Shown in pieces: positions 15,369 through 22,473 of a stretch of 64,000 bases of DNA; within the stretch, counting starts at the first letter, position 1; each line of letters begins with the position of its first letter. The stretch is taken from assembly GCF_004364245.1 (NCBI RefSeq), contig NZ_SOAV01000008.1:186001-250000 (forward strand). Reading direction: 5' to 3'. Source of the stretch: Streptomyces sp. BK208 (GTDB lineage Bacteria > Actinomycetota > Actinomycetes > Streptomycetales > Streptomycetaceae). The translations under genes and the position numbers were made by a program. The notes under the pieces were generated by a model, which had not been told where the DNA came from, did no database searches, and was given only the letters and a program-made list of their open reading frames with translations.

Positions 15369-18230
15369 TCACATCAGCATGCCGTAGGTGTTCCAGCCGC
15401 CGCCGATCTGGGTCCGGGCCTTGAACGGTGCCGAGGCGCTGCCGGTGCCCTGGTAGAACCAGAGCACGCCGTCCTTGTCCCGGGCGACGAGGTCGGGCAC
15501 ACCGTCCCGGTTCAGGTCGCTGGGGCCGAGCAGCGCGTTGTAGACGGACCAGCCGCGGCCGATCTGGGTGCGGGACTCGAACACGGCCGACGCCTTGCCC
15601 GTGCCCTTGTAGAGCCAGAGCACGCCGCTCTTGTCGCGGGCGACCAGGTCCGGCTTGCCGTCGCCGGTGAGGTCACCGGTGTCGGCGAGCGCGTTGTACA
15701 TGTTCCAGCCGCCGCCGATCCTGACCTTGCTCTCGAAGGGCGCGGAGGCCGTGCCGGTGCCCTTGTAGAGCCAGAGCACGCCGCTCTTGTCGCGGGCGAC
15801 CAGGTCCGGCTTGCCGTCGCCCGTGAGGTCGCGGGCGCCGGTGATCGTGTCGTAGACGGACCAGCCGCCGCCGACCCGGGTGCGCGCGGCGAACGGCTCT
15901 GCCAGGTCGCCGGTGCCCTTGTAGTACCAGAGCACGCCGCTCTTGTCGCGGGCCACCATGTCGCCGGTGCCGTCGGCGCGCAGCGCCGTCAGCGTCGTCA
16001 CCGCGTCGTAGGTGTTCCAGCCGCCGCCGATGCGGAAGCGGCCGAAGAAGGGCGAGGACGCGGTGCCGGTGCCCTGGTACTGCCACAGCACGCCCGAGGC
16101 GTCCCGGCCGAGGATGTCGTACCGGTTGGTGCCCGGGTCGGGCGCGGCGCCCTTGACCAGCTGGACGTCGGCCGTGCGGACGTAACCGACGCGGTGGTTG
16201 AAGCGGATCGGGTAGTACGTGGTGTTGCCCACGACCACCGTGCGCGAGCCGGTGCCCGACCCGTCGATGTTGCCGCTGTTGTAGTACGAGCCCTTCAGGG
16301 CGCCACCGGCGAGGGTGTACTTCTGCCCGGCGAGGACGCCGTACTTGGTCAGCGACTCGTTGTTCTTGCTCTGGACCGGCACCCCGGTGCCCGCGTACGC
16401 GCTGTCCTCGGGGTAGGCCCGCCCGTACACGGGGACCGAGCTCGCGCCCGCCTTGGGCGTGATCACGTCCGGCGTGCCGGCGGCCGTGGCGAACTGGCCG
16501 CCCCGGTTGTAGAACCAGGCCTTCTTGCCGCCGTACCAGACGGCCGTCCAGTCCTGCCGTGCCTCGGCGACCACGTACTCGCCGCCGGCCAGGACCTTGT
16601 TGCCCCAGTTCCAGCCCTCGCTCCAGGTCTGGCTGCCCAGGTAGGGGTCGGTGAGGGTGGCCGACGAGGTGGACGGCGAGGAGTACAGGTACGCGAAGTT
16701 CGCCGGCTGCTTGGGGACCGAGGAGCCGCTGTTGGTGATCTTCGGCTGGTTGGCCGTGGTGAACGGCGGGACGACGCGGACCACCTGGCCGGCCTTGTAC
16801 GGGCCGCCCGGGCCCTCGGCGCCGGTGGGGGCGCCCAGCAGGCCCATGTAGTGGTTCCAGTCCCAGAACGGGCCCGGGTCCCAGTGCTGGGACTTCACGT
16901 TGCCGTCCAGGACGCCCGGGATCTCGTCGTGGCCGATGATGTGCTCACGGTCCAGCGGGATGCCGAACTTGCCGGCCAGGTACTTCACCAGCGCGGCCGA
17001 CGACTCGTACTGCGGCTCGGTGTACCAGCTGCCGTCCTTGATCGCGTAACCCTCGTGCTCGATACCGATCGAGTGCATGTTGAGGGTCTTGTTGGCGGCG
17101 TGCCAGGCCTCGTTCTTCGTCTCGACCAGCTGGGTGACCAGACCGTCGGAGGCGCGGACCAGGTAGTGGGTGCTGGCGTACGACAGGGAGTTCTGGAAGA
17201 CGCCCAGCGCGCTGCTGTAGCTGCCCTCGGTGTCGTGGATCACGATCGAGGTGATCTCGTGGCCGGCCGTGGGGCGGCTCGCGATGTTGTAGTTGCCCCA
17301 GTCGTCGATGGCGCCGTTCTGCTTGTAGGCGGCGGGACGGAAGTCGCAGCGCAGACCTGACGGGCACTCGGGGGCCGGGGCGGCGGAGCCCGCGGCCAGC
17401 TCCAGGTCCGTCGTCTGCCGCGGCTTCACGGCCGGGTCGGCGGGGAGGACCAGGGTCTGGCCGTCGGCGGTGACGCGCTGCTCACCCGTCCTGACCGAGT
17501 CGAACACGCGCTGCGCGAAGAGCTGCGCGCCCTTGGTGTCCGGGGACTGGCTGGCACGGGCCACCGCCGGGTACCAGGCGCCGGGGTCCTCGGGCAGCGA
17601 ACCGGTGGCGTCCTTCTGGTACTCGGCCAGCAGCGCGGCGCCCGCCCGGATGCTCTCGCCGGTGTCGCTCCGCACCTTCTCGGCGGAGGTGTCGATGAGA
17701 CCGGCCGCCTCGTCCAGCGTGTGCAGCCGCGGATCGTCGGTGTCGACCGGCTCCTCGTCGAGGCTCTCCAGCGCCTTGTCGGCGTCGAAGTGCTTCTCGA
17801 CGACCGGGTCACCGCTGCGGTTCATGTGCTCGAGCCGGTGCTCGCGCTCCTCGGCGGCGCCGCCGTTCTCCAGGCTGTCCGCGTCGACGTCCGTGAGCCC
17901 CATCACGTTGTACGCGCCGGTGGTGCTCGGCAGCCCGTCGTGGTCCTCCCAGCGCGTCTGCCGGTACGAGACCGCCATCAGCACGCTCTGCGGGACGTCG
18001 AACTCCTCGGCGGCCTGCTCGAACTCCGTCTGCAGCCGTGCTCCCGCCGGTACGGCCGCCTCGGCGGTGTCCGAGCCGAGGAGGCCGGGCGAGGCCAGGG
18101 CCAGGGTGCCGGCCGTGGCGGCGACGACCACCGCCGTGGCGACGCCGTAGACCAGCAGTCTCTTCTTCTTGCGGTCTCTTCGATGCTCAGCGCTCAAAAC
18201 CCCACCCCGGTATGCGCTCGGTATGAACAT
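15369..18230 (-). CDS. Secreted N-acetylmuramoyl-L-alanine amidase with C-terminal FG-GAP/VCBS repeats
   Basis: Predicted cell-wall hydrolase of 953 residues. KKKRLL plus a hydrophobic stretch (22-47) ending at AEAA looks like a signal peptide. Residues 65-250 form an uncharacterised helical region in which SVLMAVSYRQTRW resembles lytic-transglycosylase folds. An amidase_2/PGRP domain spans about 310-460 with zinc ligands His332, His449 and Asp451 (HWDPG). Residues 700-950 are five repeats of about 52 residues with GDGKPDLVARDKSG-type motifs, a beta-propeller-like adhesion module. The start is uncertain: TTG 18197 is also possible and neither has a well-spaced ribosome binding site. Confidence 0.88.
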   Translation of the reverse strand: MFIPSAYRGGVLSAEHRRDRKKKRLLVYGVATAVVVAATAGTLALASPGLLGSDTAEAAVPAGARLQTEFEQAAEEFDVPQSVLMAVSYRQTRWEDHDGLPSTTGAYNVMGLTDVDADSLENGGAAEEREHRLEHMNRSGDPVVEKHFDADKALESLDEEPVDTDDPRLHTLDEAAGLIDTSAEKVRSDTGESIRAGAALLAEYQKDATGSLPEDPGAWYPAVARASQSPDTKGAQLFAQRVFDSVRTGEQRVTADGQTLVLPADPAVKPRQTTDLELAAGSAAPAPECPSGLRCDFRPAAYKQNGAIDDWGNYNIASRPTAGHEITSIVIHDTEGSYSSALGVFQNSLSYASTHYLVRASDGLVTQLVETKNEAWHAANKTLNMHSIGIEHEGYAIKDGSWYTEPQYESSAALVKYLAGKFGIPLDREHIIGHDEIPGVLDGNVKSQHWDPGPFWDWNHYMGLLGAPTGAEGPGGPYKAGQVVRVVPPFTTANQPKITNSGSSVPKQPANFAYLYSSPSTSSATLTDPYLGSQTWSEGWNWGNKVLAGGEYVVAEARQDWTAVWYGGKKAWFYNRGGQFATAAGTPDVITPKAGASSVPVYGRAYPEDSAYAGTGVPVQSKNNESLTKYGVLAGQKYTLAGGALKGSYYNSGNIDGSGTGSRTVVVGNTTYYPIRFNHRVGYVRTADVQLVKGAAPDPGTNRYDILGRDASGVLWQYQGTGTASSPFFGRFRIGGGWNTYDAVTTLTALRADGTGDMVARDKSGVLWYYKGTGDLAEPFAARTRVGGGWSVYDTITGARDLTGDGKPDLVARDKSGVLWLYKGTGTASAPFESKVRIGGGWNMYNALADTGDLTGDGKPDLVARDKSGVLWLYKGTGKASAVFESRTQIGRGWSVYNALLGPSDLNRDGVPDLVARDKDGVLWFYQGTGSASAPFKARTQIGGGWNTYGMLM
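15384..16130 (-). repeat. Near-identical internal repeats of the amidase gene
   Basis: Five repeats of roughly 156-165 bp encode the FG-GAP/VCBS units. Stretches of more than 60 nt are identical between the unit starting near 15601 and the one starting near 15757. This level of DNA identity suggests recent duplication or gene conversion. Confidence 0.75.
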
Positions 18231-18383
18231 GTACGTGTGCAGCTGTGATGTCTGCGATGCCTGGGACGCGATCCCAGGAAACGCGTGAGGTTACCAACCC
18301 GTCGACCGCCGCCCGCACCGGGGGCCCGTCTCATCTGTCGAGCCACGCGAAGAGCGCGTGGCGTGACCCCTTAGTGTTGAGGG

Positions 18384-19736
18384 GTGACCGTGAACGCTAA
18401 GACCAGCCCGAGCGCTGGCAACACCTGGCGAGACCTGCCCGCGGCGCAGCAGCCCGAGTACCCCGACACCGAGGCTCTGCGCGCAGTGATCGCGGACCTC
18501 GAGTCGTATCCGCCGCTCGTCTTCGCGGGCGAGTGCGACCAGCTGCGTGCCCGGATGGCGGCCGTCGCCAAGGGAGAGGCGTTCCTCCTCCAGGGCGGCG
18601 ACTGCGCCGAGGCCTTCGACGCGGTGTCCGCGGACCACATCCGCAACAAGCTGAAGACGCTGCTGCAGATGGGCGCCGTCCTCACCTACGCCGCGTCCGT
18701 GCCCGTGGTGAAGGTCGGCCGGATCGCCGGCCAGTACTCCAAGCCGCGCTCCAAGCCCACCGAGACCCGCGACGGCGTGACCCTGCCGACCTACCGCGGC
18801 GACTCCGTCAACGGCTTCGACTTCACCGAAGCGGCCCGGATCCCGGACCCGGAGCGCCTCAAGCGCATGTACCACGCCTCGGCGTCCACGCTGAACCTGG
18901 TGCGCGCCTTCACCACCGGCGGCTACGCCGACCTGCGCCAGGTGCACGCCTGGAACCAGGACTTCGTGAAGTCCTCCCCCTCCGGCCAGCGCTACGAGCA
19001 GCTGGCCCGGGAGATCGACAACGCGCTGAACTTCATGCGGGCCTGCGGGACGGACCCGGCCGAGTTCCAGACCGTCGAGTTCTTCTCCTCGCACGAGGCG
19101 CTGCTGCTGGACTACGAGTCGGCCCTCACCCGCGTCGACTCGCGCACCGGGCAGCTGTACGACGTCTCCGGGCACATGGTGTGGATCGGTGAGCGCACCC
19201 GGCAGCTCGACCACGCGCACATCGAGTTCGCCTCGCGCATCCGCAACCCGATCGGCATCAAGCTCGGCCCGTCCACCACGGCCGAGGAGGCGCTGCAGTA
19301 CATCGAGCGCCTGGACCCCGACCGCGAGCCCGGCCGGCTGACCTTCATCGTCCGGATGGGTGCGGACAAGATCCGCGACAAGCTCCCCGAGCTGGTGGAG
19401 AAGGTCACCGCGTCCGGTGCCACCGTCGCCTGGATCACCGACCCGATGCACGGCAACACCTACGAGGCGGCCTCCGGGCACAAGACCCGCCGCTTCGACG
19501 ACGTGCTCGACGAGGTCAAGGGCTTCTTCGAGGTCCACAAGTCGCTCGGCACCCACCCGGGCGGCATCCACGTGGAGCTGACCGGTGACGACGTCACCGA
19601 GTGCGTGGGCGGCGGCGACGAGATCTTCGTCGACGACCTGCACCAGCGCTACGAGACGGCCTGCGACCCCCGGCTGAACCGCAGCCAGTCGCTCGACCTG
19701 GCGTTCCTGGTGGCGGAGATGTACCGGGACCAGTGA
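18384..19736 (+). CDS. aroH: Class II 3-deoxy-D-arabino-heptulosonate 7-phosphate synthase
   Basis: Condenses phosphoenolpyruvate and erythrose 4-phosphate, the first step of the shikimate pathway. It is 450 residues, the plant/actinobacterial class II length. Typical blocks include LLQGGDCAE (metal Cys), KVGRIAGQYSKPRS, HEALLLDYE, GERTRQLDHAH, WITDPMHGNT and GGIHVELTGDDVTEC. The start is GTG 18384 or GTG 18390. The gene is divergent from the amidase and lies 3.2 kb from the fused anthranilate synthase, so shikimate entry and Trp branch enzymes are near each other but on opposite strands. Confidence 0.95.
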   Translation: MTVNAKTSPSAGNTWRDLPAAQQPEYPDTEALRAVIADLESYPPLVFAGECDQLRARMAAVAKGEAFLLQGGDCAEAFDAVSADHIRNKLKTLLQMGAVLTYAASVPVVKVGRIAGQYSKPRSKPTETRDGVTLPTYRGDSVNGFDFTEAARIPDPERLKRMYHASASTLNLVRAFTTGGYADLRQVHAWNQDFVKSSPSGQRYEQLAREIDNALNFMRACGTDPAEFQTVEFFSSHEALLLDYESALTRVDSRTGQLYDVSGHMVWIGERTRQLDHAHIEFASRIRNPIGIKLGPSTTAEEALQYIERLDPDREPGRLTFIVRMGADKIRDKLPELVEKVTASGATVAWITDPMHGNTYEAASGHKTRRFDDVLDEVKGFFEVHKSLGTHPGGIHVELTGDDVTECVGGGDEIFVDDLHQRYETACDPRLNRSQSLDLAFLVAEMYRDQ

Positions 19737-19765
19737 CGGTCCGCCTCGCGAGGGGCGGGTGAAAT

Positions 19766-19805
19766 GGGGCGCGGGTCACACGGGATCCGCGCCCCTCCCA
19801 CTTTT
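19766..19805 (+). terminator. Rho-independent terminator after aroH
   Basis: Stem GGGGCGCGG (19766-19774) with CCGCGCCCC (19787-19795), extendable by two pairs, followed by TCCCACTTTT. It lies 30 nt after the aroH stop. Confidence 0.75.
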
Positions 19806-19824
19806 GCCGGCCTGGCGCGATGGG

Positions 19825-19843
19825 TAAGGTTAGGTTTGCCTCA
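19825..19843 (+). promoter_or_regulatory. Iron box (DmdR/IdeR-type operator) upstream of bfd
   Basis: The sequence TAAGGTTAGGTTTGCCTCA matches the actinobacterial iron-box consensus TTAGGTTAGGCTAACCTAA at 13 of 19 positions, including the TAGG and CCT cores. It is 67 nt before the bfd start. Iron-loaded DmdR1 would repress here, so bfd would be made when iron is scarce, to release iron from bacterioferritin. Confidence 0.72.
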
Positions 19844-19910
19844 CCGTCAGTCGGGCCCCTGGTCGTCGTCGGTACGGCACGACCTTGTACCCGTCCGGGA
19901 GGTGAACCGC

Positions 19911-20135
19911 GTGTTCGTCTGCAGCTGCTTCGGTGTCACCGAGGAACAGGTGAAGAGCCACGCGGAGGCCGGCGCGTGCACGCCCCGGCAGATCGCCTCC
20001 GCCTGCAAGGCGGGCACCGACTGCGGCGGCTGCGTACGCCGGATCCAGGCCCTGCTCGGCCGGGGCGCGTGCCCCCGCCGGGAGCTGGCCGACCAGGGCG
20101 CGCCGGTCCTCGCGGAGCTTCCCGAGGCGGCCTGA
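19911..20135 (+). CDS. Bacterioferritin-associated ferredoxin Bfd
   Basis: A small [2Fe-2S] protein of 74 residues that delivers electrons to bacterioferritin to mobilise stored iron. The cluster ligands Cys4, Cys6, Cys38 and Cys41 (CSC and DCGGC) are all present. GTG 19911 is selected because GGGAGGTGA lies 6 nt before it; the GTG at 19902 is itself part of that ribosome binding site. An iron box lies upstream. It is convergent with bfr, their stop codons being 36 nt apart. Confidence 0.92.
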   Translation: MFVCSCFGVTEEQVKSHAEAGACTPRQIASACKAGTDCGGCVRRIQALLGRGACPRRELADQGAPVLAELPEAA

Positions 20136-20171
20136 GCCCGGCGCCCGCCCGCCGGGTGCTGACGACGGGAC

Positions 20172-20675
20172 CTAGAGCGACCCGGGCCCCGACGGGTCCG
20201 GCTGGGTCTGCTCGATGACCGTCGACAGGTACAGCGACTCGCCCAGCTTCTCGATCAGGTCGAGCTGGGTCTCCAGGTAGTCGATGTGGTGCTCCTCGTC
20301 GGCGAGGATCGCCTCGAAGACGTTGGCCGACGTGATGTCGTGCTTGGCCCGCATCACCTCGATGCCCCGGCGCAGCCGGTCGATCGCCTCCAGCTCGACC
20401 TCCCGGTCTGCCTGGAACATCTCCGTCACGCTCTGGCCGACCCGTACGTGGAAGAGCCGCTGGTAGTTCGGCAGGCCGTCCAGGAGCAGGATGCGGTCGG
20501 TGAGCACCTCGGCGTGGCGCATCTCGTCGAAGGACTCCGCCCGCGTGTACTTCGCGAGCTTCGTCCAGCCCTTGTGGTCCTGCAGCTTCGCGTGCAGGAA
20601 GTACTGGTTGATGGCCGTGAGCTCGGCGGTCAGCTGCTCATTGAGGAACTCGATGACTTCCGGGTCGCCCTGCAT
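20172..20675 (-). CDS. bfr: Bacterioferritin
   Basis: Iron-storage protein forming a 24-mer shell with ferroxidase activity and bound haem. It is 167 residues. Ferroxidase ligands Glu18, Glu51, His54, Glu94, Glu127 and His130 are intact, and haem ligand Met52 is present. ATG 20675 has GAAGGAGCG upstream. It is convergent with bfd, so storage and release proteins are on opposite strands, which permits opposite iron regulation. The upstream region (20676-20866) is AT-rich for this genome and shared with the divergent oxidoreductase. Confidence 0.96.
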   Translation of the reverse strand: MQGDPEVIEFLNEQLTAELTAINQYFLHAKLQDHKGWTKLAKYTRAESFDEMRHAEVLTDRILLLDGLPNYQRLFHVRVGQSVTEMFQADREVELEAIDRLRRGIEVMRAKHDITSANVFEAILADEEHHIDYLETQLDLIEKLGESLYLSTVIEQTQPDPSGPGSL

Positions 20676-20747
20676 CGCTTGACGCTCCTTCGAACGGGAA
20701 CAGGCGTGTTGCGCGGCATGATTGCACCGCCGTCGAAGATCGTCCAG

Positions 20748-20783
20748 TAAGTCTTGACTTAGTAAGTAAGGACAGGCTTAGTT
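20748..20783. promoter_or_regulatory. AT-rich palindromes and candidate promoter between bfr and oxidoreductase
   Basis: TAAGTC-TT-GACTTA (20748-20761) is a perfect palindrome with a 2-nt centre, followed by CTTA-G-TAAG (20758-20766). On the + strand TTGACT (20754-20759) and TTAGTT (20778-20783) are spaced 18 nt, so the palindromes overlap a possible -35 box of the gene at 20867. The binding protein is unknown. Confidence 0.45.
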
Positions 20784-20866
20784 GTATTCGTCGCGTTTAT
20801 TGCTCTTTGACCGAATGTAAGTGGGGTGGGTCAGGGGCATCGGTCCGGGTCTGTCAGGATGGAGAC

Positions 20867-21514
20867 ATGGGTCAGCCGGTGGAACACGGATCGGGAGAAG
20901 ACGGTTCGCAAGGAACGTCGCGGTTCGAGCTCCCGCCCGGGCAGCGACTGCAGCGCGGCTGGCCCGTCACGCACTACGGACCGGTCCCCAAGTTCCGTCC
21001 CGAGCGCTGGGAGTTCCGGGTCTTCGGCGCCACCACCGACGACGAGAAGCACGGCTGGACCCACGACGAGTTCACGGCCCTGCCCTACACCACGGTCGTC
21101 GCCGACCTGCACTGCGTCACGAAGTTCAGCATGCTCGGCGCCGAGTGGGGCGGCGTCCCGGCCGGCACGATCCTCGACCTCGCCCCGCCCGCGCCCGCCG
21201 TCACCCACGTGATGGTGTGGGCGGAGTACGGCTTCAGCTCCAACCTCAGGCTGTCCGACTTCGCCGCCGAGCACACCCTCTTCGCCACCCACAAGGACGG
21301 CGAGCTGCTCACCGCCGAGCACGGCTTCCCGCTGCGGCTGGTCGTCCCGCACCTGTACGCCTGGAAGGGCCCGAAGTGGGTCCGCGGCATCGAGTACATG
21401 ACCGCCGACCGGCGCGGCTTCTGGGAGGAGCGCGGCTACCACAACATCGGCGACCCGTGGCGGGAGCAGCGCTACTCCTACCAGGAGGAGCCCGGGGACG
21501 GCCCCGAGGCGTGA
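20867..21514 (+). CDS. Sulfite oxidase-like molybdopterin oxidoreductase
   Basis: Small (215 residues) oxidoreductase with a single molybdopterin-binding domain of the sulfite oxidase/YedY type. The Mo-ligating Cys is in DLHCVTKFS, followed by the family block WGGV and, near the C terminus, RLVVPHLYAWKGPKWV. No Tat signal is visible, so it is probably cytoplasmic, unlike MsrP. The ATG at 20867 is preceded by AGGATGGAGAC. The physiological substrate is unknown. Divergent from bfr. Confidence 0.9.
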   Translation: MGQPVEHGSGEDGSQGTSRFELPPGQRLQRGWPVTHYGPVPKFRPERWEFRVFGATTDDEKHGWTHDEFTALPYTTVVADLHCVTKFSMLGAEWGGVPAGTILDLAPPAPAVTHVMVWAEYGFSSNLRLSDFAAEHTLFATHKDGELLTAEHGFPLRLVVPHLYAWKGPKWVRGIEYMTADRRGFWEERGYHNIGDPWREQRYSYQEEPGDGPEA

Positions 21515-21538
21515 CCCCTCGCGGCCCCCTCGGGGGTC
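21513..21538. terminator. Candidate bidirectional terminator
   Basis: GACCCC (21513-21518) can pair with GGGGTC (21533-21538), with an inner CCCCC/GGGGG alternative. It includes the end of the oxidoreductase gene and abuts the stop of the convergent endonuclease IV gene. There is no U tract. Confidence 0.5.
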
Positions 21539-22439
21539 AGCCGTCGCGCAGCTTCTTCAGCCGCTCCACGTCCGCCGCGTGCCCCTCCTTGCCGCCGGGC
21601 GTCTCGATGACCAGCGGCACCCCCTCGGTCGCGGGGTGCGTCATCAGCGCGCGGAACGGGTCCTCGCCGATGTGACCGGCGCCGATGTTCTCGTGCCTGT
21701 CCTTGTGCGCGCCCGCCACGTCCTTGGAGTCGTTGGCGTGGATCAGCTTCAGCCGGCCCTCGCCTACGGTGTCCACCAGCAGGTCGAGGGTCTGGTGCAT
21801 GCCCGACGGTCCGGTCAGGTCGTGGCCGGCCGCGAATATGTGGCAGGTGTCCAGGCACACGCCCAGCTTCGGATGGGCGTCCAGCGCCTCGAAGTACGGC
21901 CCGAAGTCCCAGGTCCGCGAGCACAGGGAGGCGCCCTGCCCCGCGGTCGACTCCAGCAGCAGGTACGGGTCGTCCTCGTGGGTCAGCTCGTCCAGCAGCG
22001 GCAGCATGTGCTCCCGCACCTGCTTCAGCGCCACCCCGCGGTCCCGGCCGCCGGTCGCACTGCCGGTGTGCACCACCACGCCGAGCGCCCCGATCTCGCG
22101 CCCGCGCCGCAGCGAGTGACGCAGCGACTCGACCGACCGCTCCACCGTCGCCTCGGTGTGCGAGCCGAAGTTGATCAGGTACGGGGCGTGCACGTACGCG
22201 GGGATCGACCCGGCCGCGCAGGCCTCCCGGAAGGCCTCGTCCTGCTGGGGGCGGCCGGCCGGGGTGGCCCAGCCGCGCGGGTTGGCGACGAAGACCTGCA
22301 CGGCCTCCGCCCGCAGCTCACGGGCGTAGGACAGCCCGACGGAGTGCAGCCCGCCGGCCACCGGGACGTGGCCGCCGACGGGGTTGCGGGGGAGGGCGGC
22401 GGAGGCGGTGGCCGAGGGGGCGGGCTGTCGACTCTTCAC
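21537..22439 (-). CDS. nfo: Deoxyribonuclease IV (AP endonuclease)
   Basis: Cuts DNA 5' to abasic sites in base excision repair, using three zinc ions. It is 300 residues with a TIM-barrel pattern. Metal-ligand blocks are visible: YVHAPYLINFGS, VVVHTGSA, LLLESTAGQG (Glu), CLDTCHIFAAGHD, LIHANDSKD, HENIGAGHIG and VIETPGG. GTG 22439 is the furthest sensible start and the ribosome binding site is weak. About the first 17 residues are low complexity and not part of the barrel. Confidence 0.93.
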   Translation of the reverse strand: MKSRQPAPSATASAALPRNPVGGHVPVAGGLHSVGLSYARELRAEAVQVFVANPRGWATPAGRPQQDEAFREACAAGSIPAYVHAPYLINFGSHTEATVERSVESLRHSLRRGREIGALGVVVHTGSATGGRDRGVALKQVREHMLPLLDELTHEDDPYLLLESTAGQGASLCSRTWDFGPYFEALDAHPKLGVCLDTCHIFAAGHDLTGPSGMHQTLDLLVDTVGEGRLKLIHANDSKDVAGAHKDRHENIGAGHIGEDPFRALMTHPATEGVPLVIETPGGKEGHAADVERLKKLRDG

Positions 22440-22473
22440 CCGTCCAGGGTGTCATGCGGCGGACGGCGCCCCG

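Noticed and set aside
14508..17360. A 950-residue + strand frame opposite the anthranilate synthase and amidase genes
   Set aside because: It covers parts of two recognisable - strand genes and their intergenic attenuator, and has no known domain.
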